The notes: generated from the letters alone by a model not told the origin. Numbered from the stretch's first letter, positions 51,591 through 60,903 are shown. The stretch: DNA of 64,000 nt from CALVGQ01 sp031551965 (GCA_031551965.1 JAVBMW010000027.1:1-64000), one strand, 5' to 3'. Numbers and translations: made by a program.

Positions 51591-51877
51591 TGTTAAATAA
51601 TAAACAAAAAAGCTATTTGAAATCTTTAGCGAATTCTAAAAGAGCATTGTTTCAAGTAGGAAAAGATGGATGTACACCAAATTTATTCAAAACTGTTGAT
51701 GATTCTTTAACTGCGCATGAATTATTAAAAATATCGATTTTAAAAACATGTGCAAGTGATGTAAGAGAGGTAGCTTTTGATATTGCTGCTGCGACAAAAA
51801 GTGAAGTAGTTCAAATTATTGGAAGAACAATCGTTTTGTATCGTGCAAGTAAAGAAAGAAAAATACAATTACCATGA
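51590..51877 (+). CDS. yhbY: YhbY family RNA-binding protein
   Basis: A 95-residue CRM-domain protein that binds pre-50S ribosomal RNA. The start LNNKQKSYLKSLANSKRALFQVGKDG and the final GRTIVLYRASKE are typical; VGKDG is the GxxG RNA-binding loop equivalent. Its ATG overlaps the stop of yqeH and its stop overlaps nadD/yqeK by 4 bases, so translation is tightly coupled. Confidence 0.95.
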   Translation: MLNNKQKSYLKSLANSKRALFQVGKDGCTPNLFKTVDDSLTAHELLKISILKTCASDVREVAFDIAAATKSEVVQIIGRTIVLYRASKERKIQLP

Positions 51878-52905
51878 GAAAAGTTGCGATCTTAGGAGGT
51901 ACATTTGATCCAATCCATAAAGGACATTTGGAACTCGCAAAAACAGCGTTAAAAATGTGTGGATTAGACGAAGTATGGTTTATTCCTACCTTTAAAACAC
52001 CTTTAAAAGATCGCGAAATTACTTCATTTGAAGTTCGTGTTAAAATGATCAAGGCTGCCATTGCACCTTATCGTAAAATGAAGGTATGTTTAGTTGAAAG
52101 ATATTTGCCTAGTCCTAGTTATTCCATCAATACAGTGGATAAATTAAAAAAAGAAAATCCAAATTATGATTTTTATTGGATCATCGGTGATGATCAATAT
52201 GTTCAATTGGATAAATGGCATCAAAGTGATCGTTTCAGAAAAGAAGTGAAGATCATTTGTTTTCATCGTAATAATCAACTTGATCAAAAAGCAGATGATA
52301 TTCTTTTCGTTGAAGATTTTTGCGTCCCTGTGAGTTCAACAGAAGTAAGAGAAGGTAATTTGGGTCTAACAGTAAAAAGTGTGCGAAATATTATTTTTAA
52401 TGAACATTTGTATACAGAAGAAATATGTCGTTCTATGATGGGTGATCACCGATATAAACACAGTGTTTCAGTAGCAAATGTTTGTATTACTTTAGCTGCA
52501 AAGCATGGTGTGAATTGTAATAAAGCTTTTTTAGCTGGAATATATCATGATATTTTTAAGGAAATGGATTCACAAGAATGTGAAAAAATTATGCGATCAA
52601 GTTTTGTACAATATATAGATGAACCAAAAGCCATATGGCATCAATGGCTTGCGGTATATTGGCTGAAACATCATTGTTACTTTTATGATCATGATGTCCT
52701 AAAAGCAATTGAAAATCATGTTCAAGGCAATGGAAAAGGTAAGCTATCTAAAATCTTATATTTAGCAGATAAAATCGATCCTAGTCGTGGTTACGATTCT
52801 ACAGAACTAATGAAATTAAGCTGCATTGATTTAGATAAAGCTGTTTCTTTAGTCAAGTTACAACAACAAGAATATTTGAACAAGGAGAAGAAACATGCAG
52901 TCTAA
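51874..52905 (+). CDS. nadD: Fused NadD-YqeK: nicotinate-nucleotide adenylyltransferase and HD hydrolase
   Basis: A 343-residue two-domain protein. The N-terminal part (about 1-180) is NadD, which makes nicotinate adenine dinucleotide for NAD synthesis: GGTFDPIHKGH (8-18), IIGDDQY and the PVSSTEVREG motif. The C-terminal part (about 187-335) is YqeK, an HD-domain hydrolase of diadenosine tetraphosphate, with HRYKHS, GIYHDIFKE and ADKIDPSRGYD. In Bacillus these are adjacent separate genes; fusion is also known in mycoplasmas. There is no stop between the parts and no frameshift. Confidence 0.95.
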   Translation: MRKVAILGGTFDPIHKGHLELAKTALKMCGLDEVWFIPTFKTPLKDREITSFEVRVKMIKAAIAPYRKMKVCLVERYLPSPSYSINTVDKLKKENPNYDFYWIIGDDQYVQLDKWHQSDRFRKEVKIICFHRNNQLDQKADDILFVEDFCVPVSSTEVREGNLGLTVKSVRNIIFNEHLYTEEICRSMMGDHRYKHSVSVANVCITLAAKHGVNCNKAFLAGIYHDIFKEMDSQECEKIMRSSFVQYIDEPKAIWHQWLAVYWLKHHCYFYDHDVLKAIENHVQGNGKGKLSKILYLADKIDPSRGYDSTELMKLSCIDLDKAVSLVKLQQQEYLNKEKKHAV

Positions 52906-53233
52906 TATAAGTAAAATTGCAAATGAATTGGATAAGCATCATGCAACTAAAATCAATGTATTAGATTTTCAAAAAGTGAGTGCTGATTTTGATTACTTTG
53001 TGATCGCAAGTTGTAGTAATAGTCGTTTGGCTTGGTCAGTTGTTAGCTATCTTGAAGAAATGATTGCCAATGAGTCGATGACTATTCGTAAAATTGAAGG
53101 AAATAGTCAAAGTCGATGGATATTAGTGGATTGTTATGATGTGGTTATCCATTTGTTTGTTGAGGAAGAGAGAGATATTGTTCAGTTGGAATCACTCTGG
53201 TGTGATATCCCTAGAATGAAGGTGAGTTTTTGA
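52895..53233 (+). CDS. rsfS: Ribosomal silencing factor RsfS
   Basis: RsfS binds L14 and blocks joining of ribosomal subunits when nutrients are short. The 112-residue protein has the family core KINVLDFQKVSADFDYFVIA, then IEGNSQSRWILVDCYDVVIH and HLFVEEERDIVQLESLW. It overlaps nadD/yqeK by 11 bases. A ribosome site AGGAGAAG lies inside that gene. Confidence 0.95.
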   Translation: MQSNISKIANELDKHHATKINVLDFQKVSADFDYFVIASCSNSRLAWSVVSYLEEMIANESMTIRKIEGNSQSRWILVDCYDVVIHLFVEEERDIVQLESLWCDIPRMKVSF

Positions 53234-53928
53234 ATTACGATGAATTGGCTAAAATCTATGATGGTTTAGTAAAAGACGATGAAGCTACAAAGAAATGGTG
53301 TGAATATACTATAAGTAGAGTAGTTGGAAAAGACATTCTTGAGCTAGCCTGTGGATCTGCGGAAATCACACTTGCATTAGCGAAACAAGGATATCGAATC
53401 TTGGCAAGTGATTTATCAGAAAGAATGATCGAACAGGCAATGATCAAAGATGCAGACCACCTAGTAGAATTCGTAGTAGCCGATATGATTCAATTTGATT
53501 TTCAAAGAAAGTTTGATGCCGTTATATGTTATTGTGATAGTATCAATTATCTTAACAGCTTAGATGAATTTGTACAAATGCTTCGATGTGTTAAGAAACA
53601 TTTGAATGACCATGGTGTATTTTTATTTGATATTCATTCACTGGATCGTCTTGTTGAGTTTGAAGAAGAATTTTTAGAGGAAGGGATACTTGATGATGTC
53701 CAATATCAATGGTCGATTCAAAGCGATGAAAATAGGCTCTATCATCATTTTGGTTTCTGGCATGAAGGTCAGTTTAGTCAAGAAAACCATATACAAACTG
53801 TTTTCGATCCAAATAAGATTATTTCCATTTTGGAAAATGAAGGCTTTGAAGTTGAAGTGATGACCGATTTTGATACTCCTGGAATCAATGAAGGAGAAAA
53901 GATATTTATTGGAGGTAAAAAAATATGA
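53230..53928 (+). CDS. SAM-dependent methyltransferase (YqeM type)
   Basis: A 232-residue class I methyltransferase at the position of Bacillus yqeM. The SAM-binding motif I is ILELACGSAEITLALA (about 33-48) and the post-motif DLSERMIEQA, then CYCDSINYL. The start is TTG at 53230, overlapping the rsfS stop, with AAGGTGAG a few bases before. The next gene overlaps by 4 bases. Its substrate has not been established in the family. Confidence 0.92.
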   Translation: MNYDELAKIYDGLVKDDEATKKWCEYTISRVVGKDILELACGSAEITLALAKQGYRILASDLSERMIEQAMIKDADHLVEFVVADMIQFDFQRKFDAVICYCDSINYLNSLDEFVQMLRCVKKHLNDHGVFLFDIHSLDRLVEFEEEFLEEGILDDVQYQWSIQSDENRLYHHFGFWHEGQFSQENHIQTVFDPNKIISILENEGFEVEVMTDFDTPGINEGEKIFIGGKKI

Positions 53929-54623
53929 TCGCTATAATTGCAGCAATGGAAGAAGAAGTAAACGCAATATGTCAACGCATGGACAAAGTGGAAAAACACA
54001 CAATACGAAATGTCAAATTTTATGAGGGAAAGCTATCCGGTAAAGAAGTTGTTACTATGCAAAGTGGTGTTGGAAAAGTTTCGGCCGCAATGAGTACAAC
54101 ACTACTTTTAGATCATTATGAAGTAGATTGCGTTGTCAATATTGGCACGGCAGGAGGACTTCTTGAGTCTCAGGAGGTATTGGATGTTGTAATTTCCACC
54201 AAAGTCGCTCATCATGATGTGGATGTATCTGCCTTTAATTGGCCTCGTGGATTTGACCAAGATAAAACATGTTACAAAGCAGATGAAAAATGCGTTGAGC
54301 TAATTAAAAGTATTATTGAAGAAAAAGATCGCGTCTGGGTAGGTCCAATCGCCTCAGGAGATAGTTTTATTTCTACTGCTGCTCAAGTTAATGAGATAAA
54401 AAAATATTATCCTGAAGCTATGTGTGCAGAAATGGAAGCGGCAGCAGTTGCTCAGGTTTGTAATCTTTTCAATAAACCATTTGTTGTGGTCCGTTCACTT
54501 AGTGATATTACACTAGTTAAAGACAACCATTTGACTTTCAATGAATATGTTGTTTTGGCAAGTGAAAGAAGTGCTTTGTGGTGTGACAAATTTGTAGCTA
54601 AGTATTACAATAAAGAGGACTAA
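53925..54623 (+). CDS. mtnN: 5'-methylthioadenosine/S-adenosylhomocysteine nucleosidase
   Basis: A 232-residue enzyme that splits adenine from MTA and SAH, clearing by-products of SAM use. IAIIAAMEEEVNAI marks the N-terminus with the catalytic Glu, VNIGTAGGL the phosphate-like loop, CAEMEAAAVAQV the ribose-binding Met-Glu and VRSLSDI the catalytic Asp. It overlaps the methyltransferase gene by 4 bases, a sensible pairing because methyltransferases release SAH. Confidence 0.96.
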   Translation: MIAIIAAMEEEVNAICQRMDKVEKHTIRNVKFYEGKLSGKEVVTMQSGVGKVSAAMSTTLLLDHYEVDCVVNIGTAGGLLESQEVLDVVISTKVAHHDVDVSAFNWPRGFDQDKTCYKADEKCVELIKSIIEEKDRVWVGPIASGDSFISTAAQVNEIKKYYPEAMCAEMEAAAVAQVCNLFNKPFVVVRSLSDITLVKDNHLTFNEYVVLASERSALWCDKFVAKYYNKED

Positions 54624-54624
54624 T

Positions 54625-55221
54625 ATGGATATAATTACCGATTGGATAAAACGTTTATCATCGATTGATTTTTGGATTCAGTTTTTGGATGCATTTCAAA
54701 ATCTTGGACCTCTTGCCCCAATCTTACTCGCGTTAATAGAATCATTAATCCCAGCGTTACCCTTAGTTGCGATTGTTGCATTCAATATAGCGTCTCACGG
54801 TGTTGTTGCAGGATTTATTTATTCTTGGATCGGTTCTTTACTTGGTAGTATTATCGTATTTAGTTTTTTCAGATATGTAATGCGTGCTCATTTTTCAAGC
54901 TATATTGAAAAAAGCCCAAAATTGACTAAAGCATTGAATTGGGTTGCAGGCATTAATATGCAAACTTTATTTCTTATTTCAATGATGCCTTTTACTCCTA
55001 GTTCATTTGTCAATGTTGCATTTGGATTATCTAAATTTAATCCTAAAATATTTATTGCGACAATCTCGGTGGCAAAATTATTCATGATGGCGACACTTGC
55101 CTTTTTTGGGAATAGCGTTGTCCTAGCATTAGAAAATCCATGGTATCTTCTCATGGCTGGAGGAACATTATTGGCTTTGTATTTAGTTTCTCGTTATATT
55201 AATAAAAAACATGATCTGTAA
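54625..55221 (+). CDS. DedA/VTT-domain membrane protein (YqaA-like)
   Basis: A 198-residue membrane protein of the SNARE-associated/VTT family, whose members include phospholipid scramblases and undecaprenyl phosphate flippases. The family core is visible as ALIESLIPALPLVAIVAFN, GSLLGSIIVFSFFRYVMR and the ISMMPFTPSSFVNVAFGLSK segment (about 132-151). It starts one base after mtnN and is 12 bases from the next gene. The substrate is unknown. Confidence 0.88.
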   Translation: MDIITDWIKRLSSIDFWIQFLDAFQNLGPLAPILLALIESLIPALPLVAIVAFNIASHGVVAGFIYSWIGSLLGSIIVFSFFRYVMRAHFSSYIEKSPKLTKALNWVAGINMQTLFLISMMPFTPSSFVNVAFGLSKFNPKIFIATISVAKLFMMATLAFFGNSVVLALENPWYLLMAGGTLLALYLVSRYINKKHDL

Positions 55222-55233
55222 GGGGGAAAATTT

Positions 55234-56397
55234 ATGGATGCAAAAACTTTTTTAGAAAACTACAAAGTAGAACGAAGAGATTCTCAATGTGTGAAGTGGA
55301 ACAACTTAAATACATTTGAGGATCAAGATTTGATTCCAGTTTGTATTGCGGATGCTGATTTCAAAGTGTCTGAAAAAATACAGGAAGCTTTAATGAAGAA
55401 AGTTGAATTTGGTGTTTTTGGTTATAATATCGTTCCAAAAAGCTATATTGAAGCATTACAAGCTTGGGAAAAGGAAAACTATCATTATGAAATAGATTCT
55501 TCATGGTTACGTTTTTCTCATGGTGTTGTCAATATTTTATCTTATGTGATAAGTAGTTTTACAAGCGTTGGTGACGAAATTTTAATTTTAAGCCCTGTTT
55601 ATCCACCTTTCTCTAATTCAGTAGGATCACTTGATCGAAAAGTGGTTTCCTGTGAATTAAAAAGAGTAGATGATACATATAAAATTGATTTTTCATTGTT
55701 AGAAGAAACTTTAAAAAATCATAACATTCGTTTATTTATTCATTGCAATCCCCATAATCCAATTGGTCGAGTTTGGACTAAAGAGGAACAAGAAAAAATA
55801 GTTTCATTGATGAAAAAATATAATGTTTTGGTTTTAAGTGATGAAATTCATCAAGATTTATGTTTAACTAGTACCCATTTTCCAACTGTACTAGCTTTAG
55901 ATAAAAGTTATTCACATCGCATATTAACTGCAACATCAAATAGTAAAACATTTAATCTGGCAGGATGCTCAGTAGCTCAAATTATGATTGAAGATGAAGA
56001 ATTAAGAAATCAATATGACAAAGTAGTAAAGGCAATCAATCATGGTGCTGTAGATATTTGTGGATATACTGCTTCAGAAGCAGGGTATCGTTATGGAAAG
56101 CATTGGCTATCAGGTTTATTAGAAGTTATAAAAGAAAACTATGCGATTTTAAAGGAAGGTTTAAAAGACACTAATATTGGCGTAACTAAACTGGAAGGAA
56201 CATATCTTGCTTGGCTTGATTTGAACGAATATTTTACTTACGATGAATTAAAGGATGTTATTATTAATCAAGCACATATCCATCCAAACTTTGGTTCAGT
56301 CTTTGGTGAGTCGGGTAATGGCTTTATACGCATTAACTTAGCAACATATCCTGAGAATATTGAAGAAGTTGTATGTCGGATTAAAAAAGTATTGTAA
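55234..56397 (+). CDS. MalY/PatB family PLP-dependent C-S lyase or aminotransferase
   Basis: A 387-residue fold-type I PLP enzyme. The segments WNNLNTFEDQDLIPVCIADAD, LFIHCNPHNPIGRVW, VLSDEIHQDL and the PLP lysine in TSNSKTFNLAGCSVA match MalY/PatB, which cleave cystathionine or cysteine and release sulphide. AAGGGGG precedes the ATG. It is probably cotranscribed with the DedA-type gene. The aminotransferase role of the aspB position in the Bacillus ypmB-aspB-dnaD order is a possible parallel. Confidence 0.93.
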   Translation: MDAKTFLENYKVERRDSQCVKWNNLNTFEDQDLIPVCIADADFKVSEKIQEALMKKVEFGVFGYNIVPKSYIEALQAWEKENYHYEIDSSWLRFSHGVVNILSYVISSFTSVGDEILILSPVYPPFSNSVGSLDRKVVSCELKRVDDTYKIDFSLLEETLKNHNIRLFIHCNPHNPIGRVWTKEEQEKIVSLMKKYNVLVLSDEIHQDLCLTSTHFPTVLALDKSYSHRILTATSNSKTFNLAGCSVAQIMIEDEELRNQYDKVVKAINHGAVDICGYTASEAGYRYGKHWLSGLLEVIKENYAILKEGLKDTNIGVTKLEGTYLAWLDLNEYFTYDELKDVIINQAHIHPNFGSVFGESGNGFIRINLATYPENIEEVVCRIKKVL

Positions 56398-56399
56398 AA

Positions 56400-56428
56400 A
56401 AAATGAACGTCGTTTAGATGTTCATTTT
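56400..56428. terminator. Bidirectional terminator
   Basis: Arms AAAATGAAC and GTTCATTTT around an 11-base loop, between the convergent MalY-type and thioredoxin-like genes. Confidence 0.85.
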
Positions 56429-57047
56429 ATTGATTAGGTTGTTCAATAAGCTCACCAACATCTTCAATATGCCCAGTCCATATCTCATTAGCAATCATCC
56501 AGGTTTTTAGACTTAATGAATCAATTGGACTATCGCTTTTCCACTGGTGAACTGAAATAATTTCTTTAGTGTTGAGTGATGTATATTTTGTTGCGACAAA
56601 TGCAGGAACAGTTTCTATGTTCCATTCTTCTTTTAATCGTGCAGGTGTCCAATCAGAAGATAAACTTGCGATATCTACATATTCCAAAACTTCGATTTTA
56701 TCAACTTTCAATTCTGCCGCAAGAGGTTTAAGAACATACTCATTAACGAAATCACAATCGGGATTACCTACAGTACAAAAGTAAAAATAATGTATTTCTT
56801 CTGTAAATTCTTCTGCTTCTTTTGCAGATAATGTATTTTCATTTGAAGTGACTGGTTCAGTAGTTGAACCTGCAGTACTATTCAGCATCATTCTATTCGC
56901 TAAAACTTGATTATTATCGACAACTGCAAGAACTGTAGTTTCCTGAATACTGGCAGCTTGTTTGGGTTCAAATATACGATAACCTGTTAGGGCAAGACTA
57001 CTTAACCATATAGTTAATAGTACAGATGTAACTATTTTTTTAAACAT
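56427..57047 (-). CDS. Membrane-anchored thioredoxin-like protein without CxxC
   Basis: A 206-residue exported protein with an N-terminal membrane anchor (about 5-22), a low-complexity Ser/Thr/Glu stretch (about 55-80) and a thioredoxin-like domain (about 85-200). IHYFYFCTVGNPDCDFVNEY occupies the active-site region: the position of CxxC is NPDC with only one Cys of the pair, plus another Cys in FYFC. IETVPAFVATKY holds the cis-proline equivalent. It is not a standard disulphide oxidase. AGGAGGA precedes the ATG. Confidence 0.75.
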   Translation of the reverse strand: MFKKIVTSVLLTIWLSSLALTGYRIFEPKQAASIQETTVLAVVDNNQVLANRMMLNSTAGSTTEPVTSNENTLSAKEAEEFTEEIHYFYFCTVGNPDCDFVNEYVLKPLAAELKVDKIEVLEYVDIASLSSDWTPARLKEEWNIETVPAFVATKYTSLNTKEIISVHQWKSDSPIDSLSLKTWMIANEIWTGHIEDVGELIEQPNQ

Positions 57048-57162
57048 GGTATTCCTCCTATACGTTAACAGTCTAACATTTTTAAATTAAGTTTGCAAAT
57101 ATCAATAAAAAAAGTGCTGTTGCTCATTTAATTTGGTATAATGGAAAACACGAGGTGATAAA

Positions 57163-57636
57163 ATGAAAAAAAGGTTAATTTCATTACTGATTACAGCTTT
57201 TCTAATATTTTCACTTTTGTTCATTTGGTATATGATAAATACCAAATATTTCCTCGGATCATATTATAAAAATCGTTATGAAGATTCTAAAATTGTTGAA
57301 CAAATGATGAATAAATTATTAATTAAAAATTATGAGTTTATAAATACTCATAGTATGGAAGAATTAGTATATATTGTTGAAGTAATGGAAAATGATGCTG
57401 AAAATATCGTGTGGTTTAATAAAGATTTAATGCTTTTAGCTAGAAAGCCATTATCCAGTTATAATGAAAAAATGATATTATCTAAGGCAACTGAATTAAA
57501 TGTTGCTGATGCAGAAATTAAATTAGGTTTTTACAACAATAATCCAGTCATTGTTTTAGTGACTAAACAAAATGAAATTATTTTGAACTATGATACTTTG
57601 GAAGTTGTATTGATTTTTAATAAGAAAGTGGTGTAA
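57163..57636 (+). CDS. YpmB-like protein (DUF5590 type)
   Basis: A 157-residue protein with one N-terminal membrane helix (about 5-25) and a small extracellular domain. The domain (about 75-155) ends in ITLNYDTLEVVLIF-like strands comparable with Bacillus YpmB, and the gene lies 6 bases before dnaD and nth, the same order as ypmB and dnaD in Bacillus. Assignment rests on position and topology more than on sequence. Function unknown even in Bacillus. Confidence 0.65.
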   Translation: MKKRLISLLITAFLIFSLLFIWYMINTKYFLGSYYKNRYEDSKIVEQMMNKLLIKNYEFINTHSMEELVYIVEVMENDAENIVWFNKDLMLLARKPLSSYNEKMILSKATELNVADAEIKLGFYNNNPVIVLVTKQNEIILNYDTLEVVLIFNKKVV

Positions 57637-57642
57637 TCAGTT

Positions 57643-58191
57643 ATGAAGTGGTACAAGCATACATATATCAATAAAACAAATTGGATAATAGAAAATTATG
57701 GCGCTTTAAAATTATCGAGTTTAGAAGGAATTTTAGTTATGATTATCAATCATGCTAATGAAAACGGAATAAGTTTATCAATGGAAAAACTAGTGAAGAT
57801 GAGTAATCTAACACAAAGCGAAGTTGATAAATCAATTTCGCTTTTATGTGCTAAACAATATTTAGTGATCAAGGCAACAGCGAAAGAATTGGATTTTGAC
57901 TTGAGTGGTTTATTTGAAGCTGAAGTTACGAAAAGTGAAAAAGTGGTTAATCAATCAGCTTATGATTTATTTGAAGTAGAGTTTGCAAGACCACTAAGTC
58001 AAAATGAATTGACTCAATTATCAGATTGGCTCCATCTTTATGATCAGAAGCTAATCAATTTAGCTTTAAAAGAAGCGAGTCTTTATAAAAAGCTAAGTAT
58101 GCCATACATTGCCAGTATTTTAGATTCATGGTCTAAGAAATCATTTACAGCGGCAATGATCGAGAAAGGAAAACATCTTGAAAAAGAGTGA
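57643..58191 (+). CDS. dnaD: DNA replication initiation protein DnaD
   Basis: DnaD helps load the replicative helicase at oriC and restarts stalled forks. The 182-residue protein has the winged-helix N-terminal part (about 20-80) and the C-terminal DnaB_2 domain with ARPLSQNELTQLSDWLHLYD and MPYIASILDSW, the latter corresponding to the YxxxILxxW motif. It is shorter than the 232-residue Bacillus protein, as in relatives. It overlaps nth by 14 bases. Confidence 0.92.
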   Translation: MKWYKHTYINKTNWIIENYGALKLSSLEGILVMIINHANENGISLSMEKLVKMSNLTQSEVDKSISLLCAKQYLVIKATAKELDFDLSGLFEAEVTKSEKVVNQSAYDLFEVEFARPLSQNELTQLSDWLHLYDQKLINLALKEASLYKKLSMPYIASILDSWSKKSFTAAMIEKGKHLEKE

Positions 58192-58813
58192 GTTTATTTT
58201 AGATATATTAAAGAAACAATTTCCAGATGCACAATGTGAATTGTTGCATGAGGATGCTTTTCAGCTTGCAGTAGCAGTTGTTTTATCAGCACAGGCTACA
58301 GATGTATCGGTAAATAAAGTAACGCCTAGTTTATTTAAAATGTATCCTGATGCAAAAAGTATGGCAAAAGCTAGTATCAATGATTTAGAAACTCATATTA
58401 AAACAATTGGTCTTTATCACAACAAGGCAAAAAGTATTCTAGGCTTAGCTCAAAAAGTAGTTAGTGACTATGACGGAATCATGCCGCATACAATGGATGA
58501 ATTGATAAAATTACCAGGAGTAGGCAGAAAAAGCGCCAATGTGATCTTATCTGAATGTTTTGGTATTCCAGCCATTGCAGTCGATACCCACGTAGAACGC
58601 ATCAGTAAGCGCCTAGGATTAGCTAAGATAGATGATTCAGTACTTGAAGTTGAAAAGAAGTTAATGAAATCAATTAAAAAAGAAGAATGGACAAATACTC
58701 ATCATTTGTTTATCTTCTTTGGCCGATACTTCTGTAAAGCAAAAAACCCCATGTGTTACGAATGTAAATTAATTGATATTTGTAAAGAAAAAAAGAAAAA
58801 CTTACTAAATTAA
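58178..58813 (+). CDS. nth: Endonuclease III
   Basis: A 211-residue DNA glycosylase/AP lyase for oxidised pyrimidines. The helix-hairpin-helix LPGVGRKSANVIL holds Lys118 and Asp136 is in VDTHVERIS; the 4Fe-4S cluster ligands Cys186, 193, 196 and 202 have the standard spacing. The start is TTG at 58178 inside dnaD, with AGAAAGGA upstream. The dnaD-nth order is as in Bacillus. Confidence 0.97.
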   Translation: MKKSEFILDILKKQFPDAQCELLHEDAFQLAVAVVLSAQATDVSVNKVTPSLFKMYPDAKSMAKASINDLETHIKTIGLYHNKAKSILGLAQKVVSDYDGIMPHTMDELIKLPGVGRKSANVILSECFGIPAIAVDTHVERISKRLGLAKIDDSVLEVEKKLMKSIKKEEWTNTHHLFIFFGRYFCKAKNPMCYECKLIDICKEKKKNLLN

Positions 58814-58825
58814 TATATATAGTAA

Positions 58826-58853
58826 AAAAGGATCATTTTATTTTGATCCTTTT
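58826..58853. terminator. Bidirectional terminator
   Basis: Arms AAAAGGATCA and TGATCCTTTT between the convergent nth and TPR genes. Confidence 0.9.
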
Positions 58854-60850
58854 CATTTTTTCTTTCTAAACTTTGATTTTTTCTCAAATAATTCCAAGAA
58901 CCACTCTTCATTATAATTAAGAGCTTTTGCTTTATTATAATAATCTTTTGCTTGTTTCAAGTCATTATGATGGGTTTTGTAATAATAGCATAATTTTGCA
59001 TACAACCAGCCAGTTTTATAGTCTTCTTTAAGCAATGTCTCTAAAATCTCTATTGCTTCATCAACTTGATTTATCTTACCTTTACAATGAGCGATATTGC
59101 ATCTGACAATTTCATTAGCAGGATCGATTTCAAGACTTTTTTCATACATTTCAAGTGATTTTGAGTAATCATCGATGTGCATATAACTCCAACCGACTTC
59201 ATTGTAAGTTCTTACTGTTTTTCTTCCTAAAGCAATCGCAGATTCTAAAGGTTCGATCGCCTCTTTAAACATTTTCTGTTCATTTAGTATGTGACCTTTT
59301 AAAGCTAAAACCTGGCTATCTTCAGAATCTTTTTCTAAGCCCAAGTTAATATGTTCCATTGATTTTTCAAATTGTTTTAATTCGCAATAACAATCTGCAT
59401 ATTGATAATGAATCCATTGGTCATCTTTTCCATCTTGATAAAGTGAATCTAAGAAAGCTAGAACATCTGAATATTTTCCGAGTGTATGGTAAATTGAAAT
59501 ATAATCATTTAAAGCCCATTCCTCTTTATAATTTAAATCTTTAGCTTGTTTATGATAATCGAGTGCTTCATCATATTTATTGAGTCTATTTAAGCAGTAA
59601 CCAATTTGTGCCTTAGTCCATCCACTAGCTGCATCAAGTTGTTCAAGTTCAAAAAAATATGTCAGTGCTTGGTCATAATCTTTAAGCATACTATAATGCC
59701 AGCCAATTTGTGAAATTAGCCAATTGTGGTTTTGATGATTTGGTAATGCAATCAAATATTCTTTTAAAGCAGTATCAAAATCTTTGATTTCACTATAGCA
59801 TATACCAAGTTCTGCATGAATCCATGGATCATCACGTCCTAAATCAATACAGTGATGTAGTATTGTGATCGCTTCATTATAATTATCGATGTGTTCTAGG
59901 CAAACTGCCTTAGAGCATAAGGGGACTATCGATTCTGGTTCAATATTTAACGAACGATCATAATATTCAATTGCGGATTGATAATCTTTTTTGTTTTCAA
60001 AAATAAGTCCAAGCTGATAAGTGATCAAAGCTTCTTTCTCAGGATAGGTTATCAAGCATTGTTGTAAGTAACTAATTGCTTCTTCTTCTAATTGAAGCGT
60101 TTGAAAACAACGACATAATTCTTGTATTGGCCATTGATCACAATTTGATTTTTCAATCGATAATTTCAAATAAGGAAGGGCCAATTCAGGTTGTTTAAGG
60201 TTGTTGTAACAAATAGCGGATTCATTGATCAACCATAAATCATTATTAATGATTTCCGAGTCCATTTCTTTTAAATATTCCAGTTCTTCTTCAAATCGAT
60301 TTAGTTTTGATAAACCATAGCACAAATCTTTTATCACCCATAATTCATTTAAACCGAAATTTTTTGCCTTGATCAAATATTCAACGGCATCTTCTTCTTT
60401 ATTGATGCGATTTAATGAAAATCCGAGTTGTCCAAAAGTCCAACTATCGAAATTTTCTAGCATCAAAGCATCTTCAAAATACTCAATTGCTTCTTCATGA
60501 CGATTCAATCGAGATAATGAAAATCCAATTTCGCGTTTTATCCAAGCATCTTCTCTTCCTAACTCAGTTGCTTCGTTTAAGCTAATGACTGCTTCTTCAA
60601 AGAGCTCAAGTTTATTTTGTACCCAACCGATTTGCGAATAAATCCAAGAATTATCGACTCCTAAAGATTTAGCCATACCAAGACTAAGCAAAGCTTCTTT
60701 ATAGTTTTCTACAAAACTGAGCAACCAACCTCTTTCACAGTAATACCATATTTGATCAGTTATGTCATCTTTAGCTTCTTCAAGAATATCAAGGGCATCA
60801 TAATAACGCTCTTCTTGAACGCATAACATGATTTCTTCTTCTATGTTCAT
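58853..60850 (-). CDS. Large tetratricopeptide-repeat protein
   Basis: A 665-residue soluble protein built from roughly 17 TPR units of 34-36 residues. Most units share a tryptophan-centred turn (DxWI, DDPWIHAELG, EEWALND) followed by a GxC/GWxxxxL helix and an E/DEAIxY second helix. No signal peptide, membrane segment or other domain is seen. The ATG at 60850 lies five bases after GGTGA, better than the GTG and ATG just upstream. It is monocistronic, between a convergent nth and the penicillin-binding protein gene transcribed in the same direction. A scaffold role is inferred. Confidence 0.88.
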   Translation of the reverse strand: MNIEEEIMLCVQEERYYDALDILEEAKDDITDQIWYYCERGWLLSFVENYKEALLSLGMAKSLGVDNSWIYSQIGWVQNKLELFEEAVISLNEATELGREDAWIKREIGFSLSRLNRHEEAIEYFEDALMLENFDSWTFGQLGFSLNRINKEEDAVEYLIKAKNFGLNELWVIKDLCYGLSKLNRFEEELEYLKEMDSEIINNDLWLINESAICYNNLKQPELALPYLKLSIEKSNCDQWPIQELCRCFQTLQLEEEAISYLQQCLITYPEKEALITYQLGLIFENKKDYQSAIEYYDRSLNIEPESIVPLCSKAVCLEHIDNYNEAITILHHCIDLGRDDPWIHAELGICYSEIKDFDTALKEYLIALPNHQNHNWLISQIGWHYSMLKDYDQALTYFFELEQLDAASGWTKAQIGYCLNRLNKYDEALDYHKQAKDLNYKEEWALNDYISIYHTLGKYSDVLAFLDSLYQDGKDDQWIHYQYADCYCELKQFEKSMEHINLGLEKDSEDSQVLALKGHILNEQKMFKEAIEPLESAIALGRKTVRTYNEVGWSYMHIDDYSKSLEMYEKSLEIDPANEIVRCNIAHCKGKINQVDEAIEILETLLKEDYKTGWLYAKLCYYYKTHHNDLKQAKDYYNKAKALNYNEEWFLELFEKKSKFRKKK

Positions 60851-60903
60851 TTTCATCACCAGTTCTATTTTACCAAATTATTCATAAGACTTGTAGCAAA
60901 ATA

